From NCBI GenBank assembly GCA_036417435.1, contig CM070899.1, forward strand, positions 67,349,001 to 67,413,000: DNA of 64,000 bases, in the 5' to 3' direction. The notes beneath the pieces are model-generated. The model worked only from the letters and a program-made list of their open reading frames with translations, made no database searches and was not told where the DNA came from. How positions within the stretch are numbered: position 1 is the first letter of the stretch; each line of letters begins with the position of its first letter. Shown here piece after piece: positions 24,686 to 35,130 of the stretch. The position numbers and the translations under genes were made by a program. The DNA comes from Inia geoffrensis (Eukaryota > Chordata > Mammalia > Artiodactyla > Iniidae).

Positions 24686-24742
24686 CAGGGATGTGGCACA
24701 TAGTAGCTGCTCAGTAAATATCCGTTGAATGAATAAACAAAC
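24686..24742 (+). repeat. L2/MIR 3'-terminal relic
   Basis: The segment 'ggcacatagtagctgctcag' followed by 'taaatatccgttgaatgaat' is the conserved terminus of an L2 or MIR element. Confidence 0.7.
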
Positions 24743-24874
24743 CTGAATGCCTGTTCTGGCTTTCCTGGACCTCACAGGAGTGATTTTCAGCCAAGCTTCC
24801 TATTGTAGATTCCAGAAGCAATCTAGTTTTTCCAATCATGACACTGGAAGGTACAGTAAGCATGTTTTAGAAGG

Positions 24875-25043
24875 GGAAAGGAAGAAAGGAGGAAGGGAAG
24901 AAAGGGAGGAAAAGAAAGAAAGAAAGAAAAGAGAGAAAGAAGGAAAGAAAGAAAGAAAAGAAAGAAAGAAAGAAAGAAAAAAAAAAAGAAAGAAGAGAAG
25001 GAAGAAAGAAAGAGAAAGAAAGAAAGGAAGAAAGAAAGAAAAG
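24875..25043 (+). repeat. GAAA/GGAA purine microsatellite
   Basis: The tract of about 170 bp is almost pure purine, built from gaaa, ggaa and aaag units. It gives Lys/Arg/Glu-rich ORFs on one strand and Phe/Ser/Leu-rich ORFs on the other. None of them is a gene. Confidence 0.97.
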
Positions 25044-25612
25044 CTCACTTGCTCTCAGGAGAAGTGAGAAAGGGTAAAAAAAAAAGGAGGATGTAGGGAA
25101 GCAGGAAGGACAGTGGAGCATATAGGAGGAAGGAAGTGCAGTGATGTAGCCAGACTGGAGGGAAGAGGAGGAAGACTTGGGAGTTGGCATCTAGTAAAGC
25201 AGTTAATGGCCTAATAGCAGCTTCTGAGAGCTCCGAGTTAATGGAAAACAAGTGATATGACCGGGTAGTCTCCATAAATGGGAAGCAGAAATAGCCCCCT
25301 GGGAAGAGTCTGTGTTTGTGGTTGTATAACGGACTGAATAAAACATTTAAGATAGCAAGAAAGAAACAGAGAGGGAGGGAGGAAAGAAACCTCTCTCAGT
25401 TAAGAAATCTATAGTTTTCCTGAAACTGTAAGTTCACTTTCACAGTGATGAGAAAGGCTCTCATTTCCAAAACGGGAGAGACCCTAAAATTGCCAAGCCC
25501 ACAGGTTAGAGTGCTGTTTGTGAGGAAAGGAAGCCTGCTTATGCCAGAAATCAGACTTAACTTATTCAGGCAGTTCAGATATGAACTCTTTCCTTGTGGG
25601 AAATCTGGCCCA
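25044..25612. other. Unassigned sequence
   Basis: Short purine-rich patches continue (25368-25390). Nothing else was recognised. Confidence 0.4.
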
Positions 25613-25620
25613 CTTCATTG

Positions 25621-25676
25621 CCTTTTTTTCAGCAGTGAAAGCGCAGAGTCCTAACCACTGGGCTTTCAGGAAGTCC
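25621..25676 (-). mobile_element. Head-only CHR/tRNA-like SINE fragment, minus strand
   Basis: The plus strand reads a T run, then 'cagtgaaagcgcagagtcct', then 'ggctttcaggaagtcc'. This corresponds to only the first 45 or so bases of an artiodactyl tRNA-derived SINE followed by an A tail. Flanking cttcattg occurs at 25613-25620 and 25677-25684, consistent with a short target-site duplication. It looks like a complete insertion of a truncated transcript. Confidence 0.7.
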
Positions 25677-25684
25677 CTTCATTG

Positions 25685-27200
25685 TTTTCTATATTGGCCA
25701 AGGCCCAAAATTATGGTTTTATTTGCCCTGCTCAGCAACTTAAAATACTCATTAACAGCAAGTTCTTCATTATGTCTAACCTGTACCTCTCTTGCTTTAA
25801 TACAAGTTTCCTTTTCCCTCTCTCTGCAGCTTCAGCGGAGGAGAATAATTAGCACCCATCTTCTGTACAGTACATTCCTCGATACTCTTTACTCTTCGGT
25901 TATTCATTAGCCGTCTCCACCCCCTCCTCTCCAGGAAGGCTTTGAACAATAACTAAATAGACAATGAGACCTGCTCCTGCTGCCTGTTCCTAACACATCC
26001 TATTGCGCAGCATCGTGAACAAGGCACAGGGAAGAGAATCACAATCAAACAATTTCAGATTGGGAATTAACTGCATATTTCTTTAGCGTTTAGCCTAGAT
26101 GATCACCCCCAAACTGACCACATACTCTTCCAAACAGTTTTATAAGACTCATATAGGGCACGAATTATCACCTCCACATGAGGGAAGAAACCGGAATGTG
26201 CCGTTCCCCAGCAAGTTATCAGCACAGCCAGGAAAAACCCCCAGTGTCTGAACTTGGACTTTCTTGCCCTGCCCACAGTCCAAAGTATCCTTCATGTCTT
26301 CAAGGTAAAAGTCCAGAAAAATCTCAAGGAATTTCCGAGAACCACAGCCACGAAGGGGAGCTTGTTGGTGGTCCCCCTGCGGTTCTAACACTTCCCTGGA
26401 CCTCCTGATGCATCCTCCCACACCAGGTGTCTCACCCTGAAATTCTCTTTCTCCCCCTGCAAAAATAAAAACAAGCCTTGCAGGAAATTCTCTGGCCATT
26501 TAATTGCTTCATAATGACAACTTTCTCAAAAATTTCCATTAGGCATCAGTTGCTCTTTAATTTAGAGTGAAGAGAAAGGTCATCATCTTTCTTGCTACTT
26601 AAACTAGAGCATGACTCAGAAGAACAAACAGAGAAGAGACGGCACAAATCCCCACATTATTTTTTAATACCCCATGTGGTATTGCAGGCTCCACTCAATA
26701 AGATCTAGGACTAAAGTAAGTCTATCTTTCCTTACGTAACTGTTTACCTTTGCAAAGACTCACAGGATTCTTTCATACAGGACAGACACTCAGCAGGCAA
26801 GAATGGCATCCCCTGGGGTCAGGGAAACAGACGGCCAACCCCAAGTCAGAACAGAAGGTTGCAGCTGAGAGTGTCGGCTGACCCCATACTCAGAGAAGGC
26901 GGTGGGGACCAAGGGGAGAGGAAAAGGCCCCATCCCCAGCCAACATGCCCTCCCAGCTCAACAGCATCTGTGGAATTCCATCATTAGAGATTCCTTGCCC
27001 TTGTCTCCTGGGAGAAGACAACAAACCACACACTGAATCATTAACAAGCCGGTGGGAATTTGTTCATCATATGACTCCCTCTGGAAGCAGGGCTGGGGGC
27101 AGCGGGAGCTCTTCCATTCACAATGCTGCCCAAGCCCCATCTAAGAGGATGCGAGCTGGCGCGGGCAGCCCAGTCTTCTCTCCTTGGTCCAGCCAGTGGG
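25685..27200. other. Unassigned sequence (1.5 kb)
   Basis: No gene was recognised. ORFs of up to 116 codons (26149-26499, minus strand) have no domain I know. Confidence 0.4.
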
Positions 27201-27204
27201 TATT

Positions 27205-27545
27205 TTTATTCGTTTTAATTGAAGTATAGGTGATTTACAATGTTGTGTTAGTTTCAGGTGTACAGCAAAGTGATTCAGTTCTACATATATTCTTTTTCAT
27301 ATTGAGTAGAGTTCCCTGTGCTATACAGTAGGTCCTTGTTGGTTATCTATTTTACATATGTAGTGTGCATATATTAATCCCAAACTCCTAATTTATCCCT
27401 CCCTCCTTCCCCCCTTGGTAACCATAACTTTTTTTTTTCTTATGTCTGTAGATCTATTTCTGTTTCGTACACAAGTTCATTTGTATCCTTTTTTTTTTTT
27501 TTAGATTCTACATATAAGCAATATCACATCATATTTGCCAGTGGT
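27205..27545 (-). mobile_element. L1 3'-end fragment, minus strand
   Basis: The plus strand gives 'gtgttagtttcaggtgtaca', 'cctgtgctatacagtaggtc' and 'aagcaatatcacatcatatt', the reverse of an L1 3' UTR. Two T runs lie inside. The copy is 5'-truncated, with no coding part left. Confidence 0.9.
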
Positions 27546-30264
27546 TTTTAAGGCTCCATAACTTGTTTTGACTCACTGGCCTGCTGGGCAGGCACACCTC
27601 TTGCACACACACTTAGAACAGTGCTGCTCTCAGAACAGACCCCTCACAACCTTGATCTGCAGCTCTAGGTTTTCAGCCCAGAGTCTTCCTGGGTATGATG
27701 TCAAATTAGGTGAGTAGAGCCTCTTTGGTTACCTTGGAAATTCCCTCTGAAAGTAAAAGCTTAGTTTCAAAAGGGAAAAAGGAAAGTTGATACCTGCCCA
27801 GCTACCTTTTGGGTGAGGGTTGGTAGAGCTACCTTTACAGTGTTAAGTGTTACTAGCCCCCTACCCACTCTGTCCTGAAGAGGCTGCATGGGCTGGGAGC
27901 CTCCTTTATACCTCCAATTCCTGATAATACAGTGTCCCAGTGGCAACCTCCAAAACACAGGGTATGAACTCTCTCTTCTCGGTTTTAAGGCTGGGATTTC
28001 AGAAGTGATTTCAAGTTTGATTGCCCGGTTCTCATTTTCTGTGGATTTTGGCAAGTCAGCTATATTCATGACACCATTTTCATCTGCTAGCCCCACCCTT
28101 GGTGGGACACATTTCAAACTGAAATAATCCCATCCTGAGCCATGAGATCTCTCGCTTCATTTAAAAAAGTGAGAGAGCCTAGCACTCAGCTGCAGACAAA
28201 TCTCTAGGTTAAAGAACCGCCATTTTTCGTCAGCTTTAGCAGATATTGTGATTTCCTTGGGACGTTTACCACATGCAAATGTAGTCTCTCTCTCTTGGTG
28301 GAATGTCTCCCAGATTTTGCTGGGTGGATCAAGTGGCATTGCCAACTAGAGAGGAGAAAAGTAATGGAATGAGAAACATAGTCATGATTCCTTTCTTCTG
28401 CAACCAAGTTTTTCAAGGAATTGGTCAATTCTTCTTCTGGCCTTGGTATGTCTCAAACAGTTGTATTCACATTCTTGTTTTGGGGCAACCTCTCACAGTC
28501 TCAATTGCCATGGGCAGTTCAGGCAAAATCTCACTTGTGTCTGAATCTAGATTAATTCAGGAACAGGCTAGAATTTTACCTGGATACTTACCTCCACATT
28601 TTGTTTTACTTTGGAGACCTGTATTTTTAGGTAGAACTGGAATCTCTCAATTCTCTCACATGGATTACCTGTGCCAAAGTGTCCATATTATGAAGTTGAG
28701 AAGGGATTAGATTTTACTTTACTTTCATCTCACTTTCTATCCTATTTTAGGAAAGATGGAAATTACACATCTTCTTTTATGCCCATTATTTCCACTCCAA
28801 AAGAAAAAGGAAGAAGTTAATGACCAAACATTTTTGATCATCTCTGTCTCAGAACATTTCTTACAGGTTTATCCAGAGAGGACAGAGGCTGTGTTGATTC
28901 TGTCTGTGAAAGACAGTCAAGTGGGTTTAAATAATGCATAGCTTTTCAGTCTCTTAAGGAGGTGGCTATTTTGTTGTTTATCATACTTAAATGACTGAGA
29001 ATTGGCAGGAACTGACTTTCAAATGACACCAACATGAGGACATAGGATGGAAAGGAGGAGCAGGGGTGGTGGTGGCAGTGCGAAGGGATGACCTTTAAGC
29101 AGTTTCATCCCTCTCTCAGCATATGCAGCATTGCTACTCATTTCCACTATGCTCTATTTCTTAAACCAGAATATACACCTTCCTCCTTCCGGGAAATAGG
29201 TAGCCATGTGCCTGGTCCTGGTAGCCAAGGGGTAAACAAATCCATCTTCCCAGAATACAAATGTTTTACCCAAAGATTTGAGAGGTGGGACATGTAAAGC
29301 AACTTAACTAGTAATTCAAACAGTTTTATATTGAAAAAAAGCAACATATTGAGTATAATATTCTAATATAATTTTAACATAAAAGGAGAGAGTGAAGCAC
29401 ACTCTTCCAACGTCCGTGAGTAGTCTGCTCAATGCCAGGCTTCCAGGGAGTAGCATGTCTGTGCTCTGGCAAGTAGGATGCCTGAGCAGAAACATTTGAG
29501 AAGCACAAGCTGCAGTATTTAACAAAACTACCTTCCACATCCGTGTCCCGAGGCTGGCCAGCAGCTGGGTTCTTTTGGGCGGGGCTGACCCAGGCATGCT
29601 GCTGTATGGGCTGGTTGTGTGATGCCTGGCCCCAAATGAGCCATTCCACCCCTCTTGCTCTAAATAAATCCCAACCGTCTGCCCGTTGCTATTGCTTTTC
29701 ACTTGATGGTAGTTATGAGGCCATTGGTAGAAAATAAGAATCTGCTCTTTCACCATCTGCATATTGGACAAGTCTTGCACTATTTAGCTTCTGAGGCCTG
29801 ATAAGAAGGCAGCACAATCTGCCCATTGACTGCTGCCCTTCTTTCCAGCCCCAAGTACCAGAGTCTTCTGGCTTAGACTCTGATTTTGCATGTCTCTAGC
29901 TGTCCCCAGCTGGGTGCTTTCAGTTGCACCTGCATGGCACTTGTAAGAGAAGAAAAAGGGCTCCCTTGAGCTAATTCAACTCCTGGCCCTCACACTTGTT
30001 GCTCTCTCATACGTCCCAGGGATCTCTAATTTGAGGACTAAACATGTTTTAAGAATGCTGTTTTCATGCGTCCACAATCCATTGTTTATTTTGACCCATA
30101 CTCCTAGGAACATCCTGGGTACTTCCCTTGTATTTTTTTTTTTTTCCAAAGAAGAAGGCAGGCGGTGATGACAGGGCTCTTTCTCCTGCTCCATCTTCAT
30201 GATGACTCTGAGGTCAGCTATGCCTGTGTCCAGGCCATCAGGGAGGGTTCATAATAATCTCCTC
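27546..30264. other. Unassigned sequence (2.7 kb)
   Basis: No dispersed repeat was recognised. The longest ORFs are 135 codons (28303-28710, plus strand) and 154 codons (29316-29780, minus strand). Neither shows a signal peptide, domain or splice context that I can defend. They may be chance or very old repeat sequence. Confidence 0.35.
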
Positions 30265-30999
30265 TGGATCTAGCATCTTTTATTTTTTTAACTTATTTTA
30301 AAAATATCTTTATTGGAGTATAATTGCTTTACAATGTTGTGTTAGTTTCTGCTGTACAGCAAAGTGAATCAGCTGTTTGTATACATATGTCTCCATGTCT
30401 CCTCCCTCTTGAGCCTCCTTCCCACCTTCTCTATCCCACCCCTCTAGGTGGTCACAAAGCACCGAGCTGATCTCCCTGTGCTATGCGGCTGCTTCTCACT
30501 TAGCCATCCATTTTACATTTGGTGGTATATATATGTCAGTGCTACTCTCTCACGTCGTCCCAGCTTCCCCTTCCTCCACTGTGTCCTCAAGTCTGTTCTC
30601 TACCTCTGTGTCTTTTCCTGCCCTGCCGCTAGGTGCATCAGTACCATTTTCTTAGATTCCATATATGTGCGTTAGCATCCGGTATTGGTTTTTCTCGTTC
30701 TGACTTATTTTACTCTGTATGACTGACACTAGGTCCATCCACCTCATTACAAATAACTCAGATTCATTCCTTTTTATGGCTGAGTAATATTCCATTGTAT
30801 ATATGTGTCACATCTTCTTTATCCATTCATCTGTCAATGGACATTTAGGTTGCTTCCATGTCCTGGCTATTGTAAACAGTGCAGCAGTGAATATTGTGGT
30901 ACATGACTCTTTTTGAATTACTGTTTTCTCAGGGTATATGTCCAGTAGTGGGACTGCTGGGTCATATGGTAGTCCTATTTCTAGTTTTTTAAGGAACAT

Positions 31000-33900
31000 C
31001 TATACTGTTCTCCATAGTGGCTGTATCAATTTACATTCCCACCAACAGTGCAAGAGGGTTCCCTTTTCTCCACACCCTCTCCAGCATTTATTGTTTGTAA
31101 ATTTTTTGATGACGGCCATTCTGACTGGTGTGAGGTGATACCTCATTGTAGTTTTGATTTGCATTTCTGTAATAATTAGTGATGCTGAGCATCTTTTCAT
31201 GTGTTTGTTGGCAATCTGTATGTCTACTTTAGAGAAATGTCTATTTAGGTCTTCCACCCATTTTTGGATTGGGTTGTTTGATATTTGATATTGAGCTGCA
31301 TGAGCTGCTTGTATATTCTGGAGATTAATCCTTTGTCAGTTGCTTCATTTACAAATATTTTCTCCCATTCTGAGGGTTGTCTTTTTGTCTTGTTTACGGT
31401 TTCCTTTGCTGTGCAAAAGCTTTGAAGTTTCATTAGCTCCCATTTGTTTATTTTTGTTATTATTTTATCTAGGAGGTGGGTCAAAAAGGATCTTGCTGTG
31501 ATTTATGTCAGAATGTTCTGCCTATGTTTTCCTCTAAGACTTTTATAGTGTCTGGCCTTACATTTAGGTCTTTAATCCATTTTGAGTTTATTTTTGTGTA
31601 TGGTGTTAGGGAGTGTTCTAATTTCACTCCTTTACATGTAGCTGTCCAGTTTTCCCAGCACCACTTACTGAAGAGGCTGTCTTTCTCCATTGTATATTCC
31701 TGCATCCTTTATCAAAGATAAGGTAACGATATGTGCGTGGGTTTATCTTTGGGCTTTCTATCCTGTTCCATTGATCTATATTTCTGACTTTGTGCCAGTA
31801 CCATACTGTCTCGATTACTGTAGCTTTGTAGTATAGTCTGAAGTCAGGGAGCCTGATTCCTCCAGCTCCATTTTTCTTTCTCAAGATTGCTTTGGCTATT
31901 TGGGGTCTTTTGTGTTTCCATACAAATTCTGAAATTTTTTGTTCTAGTTGTGTGAAAAATGCCATTGGTAATTTGATACGGATTGCATTGAATCTATAGA
32001 TTGCTTTGGGTAGTATAGTCATTATCACAATGTTGATTCTTCCAATCCAAGAACATAGTATATCTCTCCAACTGTTTGCATCATCTTTAATTTCTTTCAT
32101 CAATGTCTTATAGTTTTCTGCATACAGGTCTTTTGTCTCCTTATGTAGGTTTATCTTAGGTATTTTATTCTTTTGGTTTCAGTGGTAAATGGGAGTGTTT
32201 CCTTAATTTCTCATTCAGATTTTTCATCATTAGTGTATAGGAATGCCAGAGACTTCTGTGCATTAATTTTGTATCCTGCTACTTTACCAAATTCATTGAT
32301 TAGCTCTAGTAGTTTTCTGGTAGCATCTTTAGGATTCTCTATGTAGAGTATCATGTCATCTGCAAACAGTGACAGCTTTATTTCTTTTCCGATTTGGATT
32401 CCTTTTATTTCTTTTTCATCTCTGATTGCTGTGGCTAAAACTTCCGAAACTACCTTGAATAATAATGGTGAGAGTAGGCAACCTTGTCTTGTTCCTGATC
32501 TTAGTGGAAATGGTTTTAGTTTTTCCATTGAGAACAATGTTGGCTGTGGGTTTGTCATATATGGCCTTTATTATGTTGAGGTTAGTTCCCTCTATGCCTA
32601 CTTTCTGGAGTGTTTTTATCATACATAGGAGTTGAATTTTGTCAAAAGCTTTTTCTGCATCTATTGAGATGATTGTATGGTTTTTATCCTTTGGTGTGTT
32701 AATATGGTATATTACATTGGTTGATTTGTGTATATTGAAGAATCTTTGCATTCCTGGGATAAACCCCATTTGATCATGGTGTATGATCCTTTCAATGTGC
32801 TGCTAGATTCTGTTTGCTAATATTTTGTTGAGGAGTTTTGCATCTATGTTCATCAGTGATATTGGCCTGTAGTTTTCTTTCTTTGTGACATCTTTGTCTG
32901 GTCTTGGTATCAGGGTGATGGTGGCCTCGTAGAATGAGTTTGGGAGTGTTCCTCCCTCTGCTATATTTTGAAAGAGTTTGAGAAGGACAGGTGTTAGCTC
33001 TTCTCTAAATGTTTGATAGAATTTGCCTGTGAATCCATCTGGTCCTGGGCTTTTGTATGTTGGAAGATTTTTAATCACAGTTGCAATTTCAATGCTTGTG
33101 ATTGATCTGTTTATATTTTCTATTTCTTCCTGGTTCAGTGTTGGAAGGTTGTGCTTTTCTAAGAATTTGTCCATTTCTTCCAGGTCGTCCATTTTATTGG
33201 CATATAGTTGCTTGTAGTAATCTCTCATGATCCTTTGTATTTCTGCAGTGTCAGTTGTTACTTCTCCTTTTTTACTTCTTATTCTATTGATTTGAGTCTT
33301 CTCCCCCCCTTTTTTTTCATTTGCGATACGCGGGCCTCTCACTGTTGTGGCCTCTCCCATTGCGGAGCACAGGCTCCAGACACACAGGCTCAGCGGCCAT
33401 GGCTCAAGGGCCCAGCCGCTCCGCGGCATGTTGGATCTTCCCGGACCGGGGCACGAACCCGTGTCCCCTGCATCGGCAGGCAGACTCTCAACCACTGCAC
33501 CACCAGGGAAGCCCAAGTCTTCTCCCTTTTTTTCTCTTGTTGATTCTGGCTGATGGTTTATCAATTTTGTTTATCTTCTCAAAGTACCAGCTTTTAGTTT
33601 TATTGATCTTTGCCATCATTTCTTTCTTATTTACTTCTGATCCGATCTTTATGATTTCTTTCCTTCTGCTAACTTTGGGGTTGTTTTGTTCTTCTTTCGC
33701 TAATTGCTTTAGGTGTAAGCTTAGGTTGTTTATTTGAGATTTTTCTTGTTTCCTGAGGTAGGATTGTATTGCTATAAACTTCCCTGTTAGAACTGCTTTT
33801 GCTGCATCCCATAGGTTTGGGGTCATTGTGTTTTCATTGTCATTTATTTCTAGGTATTTTTTGATTTCCTCTCTGATTTCTTCAGTGATCTCTTGGTTAT

Positions 33901-34073
33901 TTAGTAGCATGTTGTTTAGCCTCCATGTATTTGTATTTTTCACAGTTTTTTTCCTGTAATTGATATCTAGTCTCATAGCATTGTGGTCAGAAAAGATACT
34001 TGATACAATTTCAATCTTCTTAAATTTACCAAGGCTTGATTTGTGACCCAAGATATAATCTATCCTGGAGAAT
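31000..34073 (-). pseudogene. L1 ORF2 remnant (endonuclease end, reverse transcriptase, Cys-rich tail)
   Basis: Domains appear in order on the minus strand. The end of the endonuclease has its SDH motif at 33983-33991. The linker follows, and reverse transcriptase has the catalytic FADD at 32355-32366. The cysteine-rich C-terminal segment ([18 protein letters not shown], about 31030-31090) comes last. The frame is broken by a SINE at 33306-33515, a stop near 32803, a frameshift near 32440-32470 and further breaks downstream. The N-terminal endonuclease is deleted. There is no functional product, although the catalytic reverse transcriptase residues are still encoded. Confidence 0.92.
33306..33515 (-). 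mobile_element. Young short-form CHR SINE inside the L1 ORF2
   Basis: The body runs from a T tract and 'gatacgcgggcctctcactg' to 'ccaccagggaagccc'. An 11-bp perfect target-site duplication, agtcttctccc, is at 33295-33305 and 33516-33526. It has the same orientation as the L1 and splits ORF2 between endonuclease and reverse transcriptase. ORFs of 68-138 codons on the plus strand here are antisense read-through. Confidence 0.97.
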
Positions 34074-34075
34074 GT

Positions 34076-34121
34076 TTTTCCCTTGCTCCTTCATCTGCTG
34101 TATATTTCTCTGTCTTCTCAT
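34076..34121 (-). pseudogene. L1 ORF1 start, truncated after about 16 codons
   Basis: The reading frame begins MRRQRNIQQMKEQGK, the typical N-terminus of this L1 lineage's RNA-binding ORF1 protein. It then runs out of frame into ORF2 sequence and meets a stop about 16 codons later. The coiled coil, RRM and C-terminal domains are absent. Confidence 0.82.
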
Positions 34122-35118
34122 TTTGCTTAACTTACTGTGTTTGGGGTCTCCTTTTTGTAGGCTGCAGATTTGTAGTTCCCGTCGTTTTGGTATCTGTCCC
34201 CAGTGGGTAAGGTTGATTCAATGGGTTGTGTAGGCTTCCTGGTGGATGGGACTGGTGCCTATGTTTTGTTGGATGAGGCTGGATCATGTCTTTCTGGTGG
34301 GCAGGACCATGTCCAGTGGTGTGTTTTGGGGTGTCTGTGACATTATGTTTTTAGGCAGTCTCTCTGCTAATGGATGGGGTTGTGTTCCTGTCTTGCTAGT
34401 TGTTTGGCACAGGGTGTCCAGCAATGGAGCTCACTGCTCATTGAGTGGAGCTGGATCTTAGCGTTGAGACGGAGATCTTAGCGTTGAGATGGAGATCTCT
34501 AGAGCTCTCACCAATTGATATTACGTGGGGCCTGGAGGTCTCTGGTGGTCCAATGTCCTGAACTTGGATCTCCCACCTCAGAGGCTCAAGCCTGACACGC
34601 GGCCGTAGCACCAAGACCCTGTCAGCCACGTGGCTGTGGCAGGCATCTGACACTTGAGAGACCAGAAGGGTTTAAAGTTAGAAGAACTGGATGAAGTGAT
34701 GCCTCAGGCACTTGCTGGTTGTGAACCCAGGCACAGTCCAAATCTCCCTGAGCCTGTTGTTCACCTCCACTCAGCCCCAGGCCTGTTGCAACGACGTTGG
34801 GGCTCCGCCTGTCACTCAGGGCTGGTGCACCTCCCCTCTGGTGTCCAGCCCTCAGCTGACCCGGAAGCAGACGTTGGCTTTTTACATTTTGTCTTCCTCC
34901 TGCCTGAGGATGAAGCTTGTCAGAGTGGTGCTGCTATCGGATTTTTTCAACCTGCTCCTCCAGGTTGTGGTGCTTCAAGCCACCGCACCCATTAAGAAAG
35001 ATTCCCAGGGTGCGGGGTCTGAGTCCCCGGCATGGGCTGGGGAAGGCTGCGGGTTCCGGAGCGGGAGCGCAGAGACCAGACGAGGTGAGAAGGAGGAGAA
35101 AGAGGAGGAGTGGAGGAG
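34122..35118 (-). promoter_or_regulatory. L1 5' UTR (internal promoter region)
   Basis: L1 5' UTRs carry the element's own RNA polymerase II promoter. This one is GC-richer than its surroundings and leads directly to the ORF1 start. At 34454-34493 a 20-bp unit, gatcttagcgttgagacgga, is present twice in tandem. A plus-strand ORF beginning at 34910 looks like a signal peptide but lies wholly in this 5' UTR. Confidence 0.75.
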
Positions 35119-35130
35119 TGGATTTAGCAT

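Larger units (their letters stand above)
30277..35118 (-). mobile_element. L1 LINE with both ends but a large internal deletion
   Basis: On the minus strand the element starts with a GC-rich 5' UTR (35118-34122). It enters ORF1 at the ATG at 34121-34119 and after about 16 codons jumps, at about 34074-34080, into the middle of the ORF2 endonuclease. It then continues through reverse transcriptase, the cysteine-rich C-terminus and the 3' UTR to an A-rich tail at 30277-30300. Without the SINE it is about 4.6 kb, against more than 6 kb for a complete L1. The missing part is most of ORF1, the inter-ORF region and the N-terminal endonuclease. A one-mismatch 12-bp target-site duplication brackets it. 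Confidence 0.88.
30265..35130. repeat. Target-site duplication pair flanking the L1
   Basis: The 12-mers tggatctagcat (30265-30276) and tggatttagcat (35119-35130) differ at one base. They abut the poly(A) side and the 5' side of the minus-strand L1. They define both ends of one insertion event and show that the GC-rich block at 34.6-35.1 kb belongs to the L1. Confidence 0.8.

Noticed and set aside
24747..25067. A Lys/Glu/Arg-rich 106-codon ORF resembling a charged nuclear protein.
   Set aside because: It is translation of the GAAA microsatellite. The complementary Phe/Ser/Leu frame is equally open.
32803..33564. The longest ORF in the window (253 codons, minus strand).
   Set aside because: It is L1 ORF2 linker and reverse transcriptase sequence whose first part is read through an inserted SINE. 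It is not a host gene.
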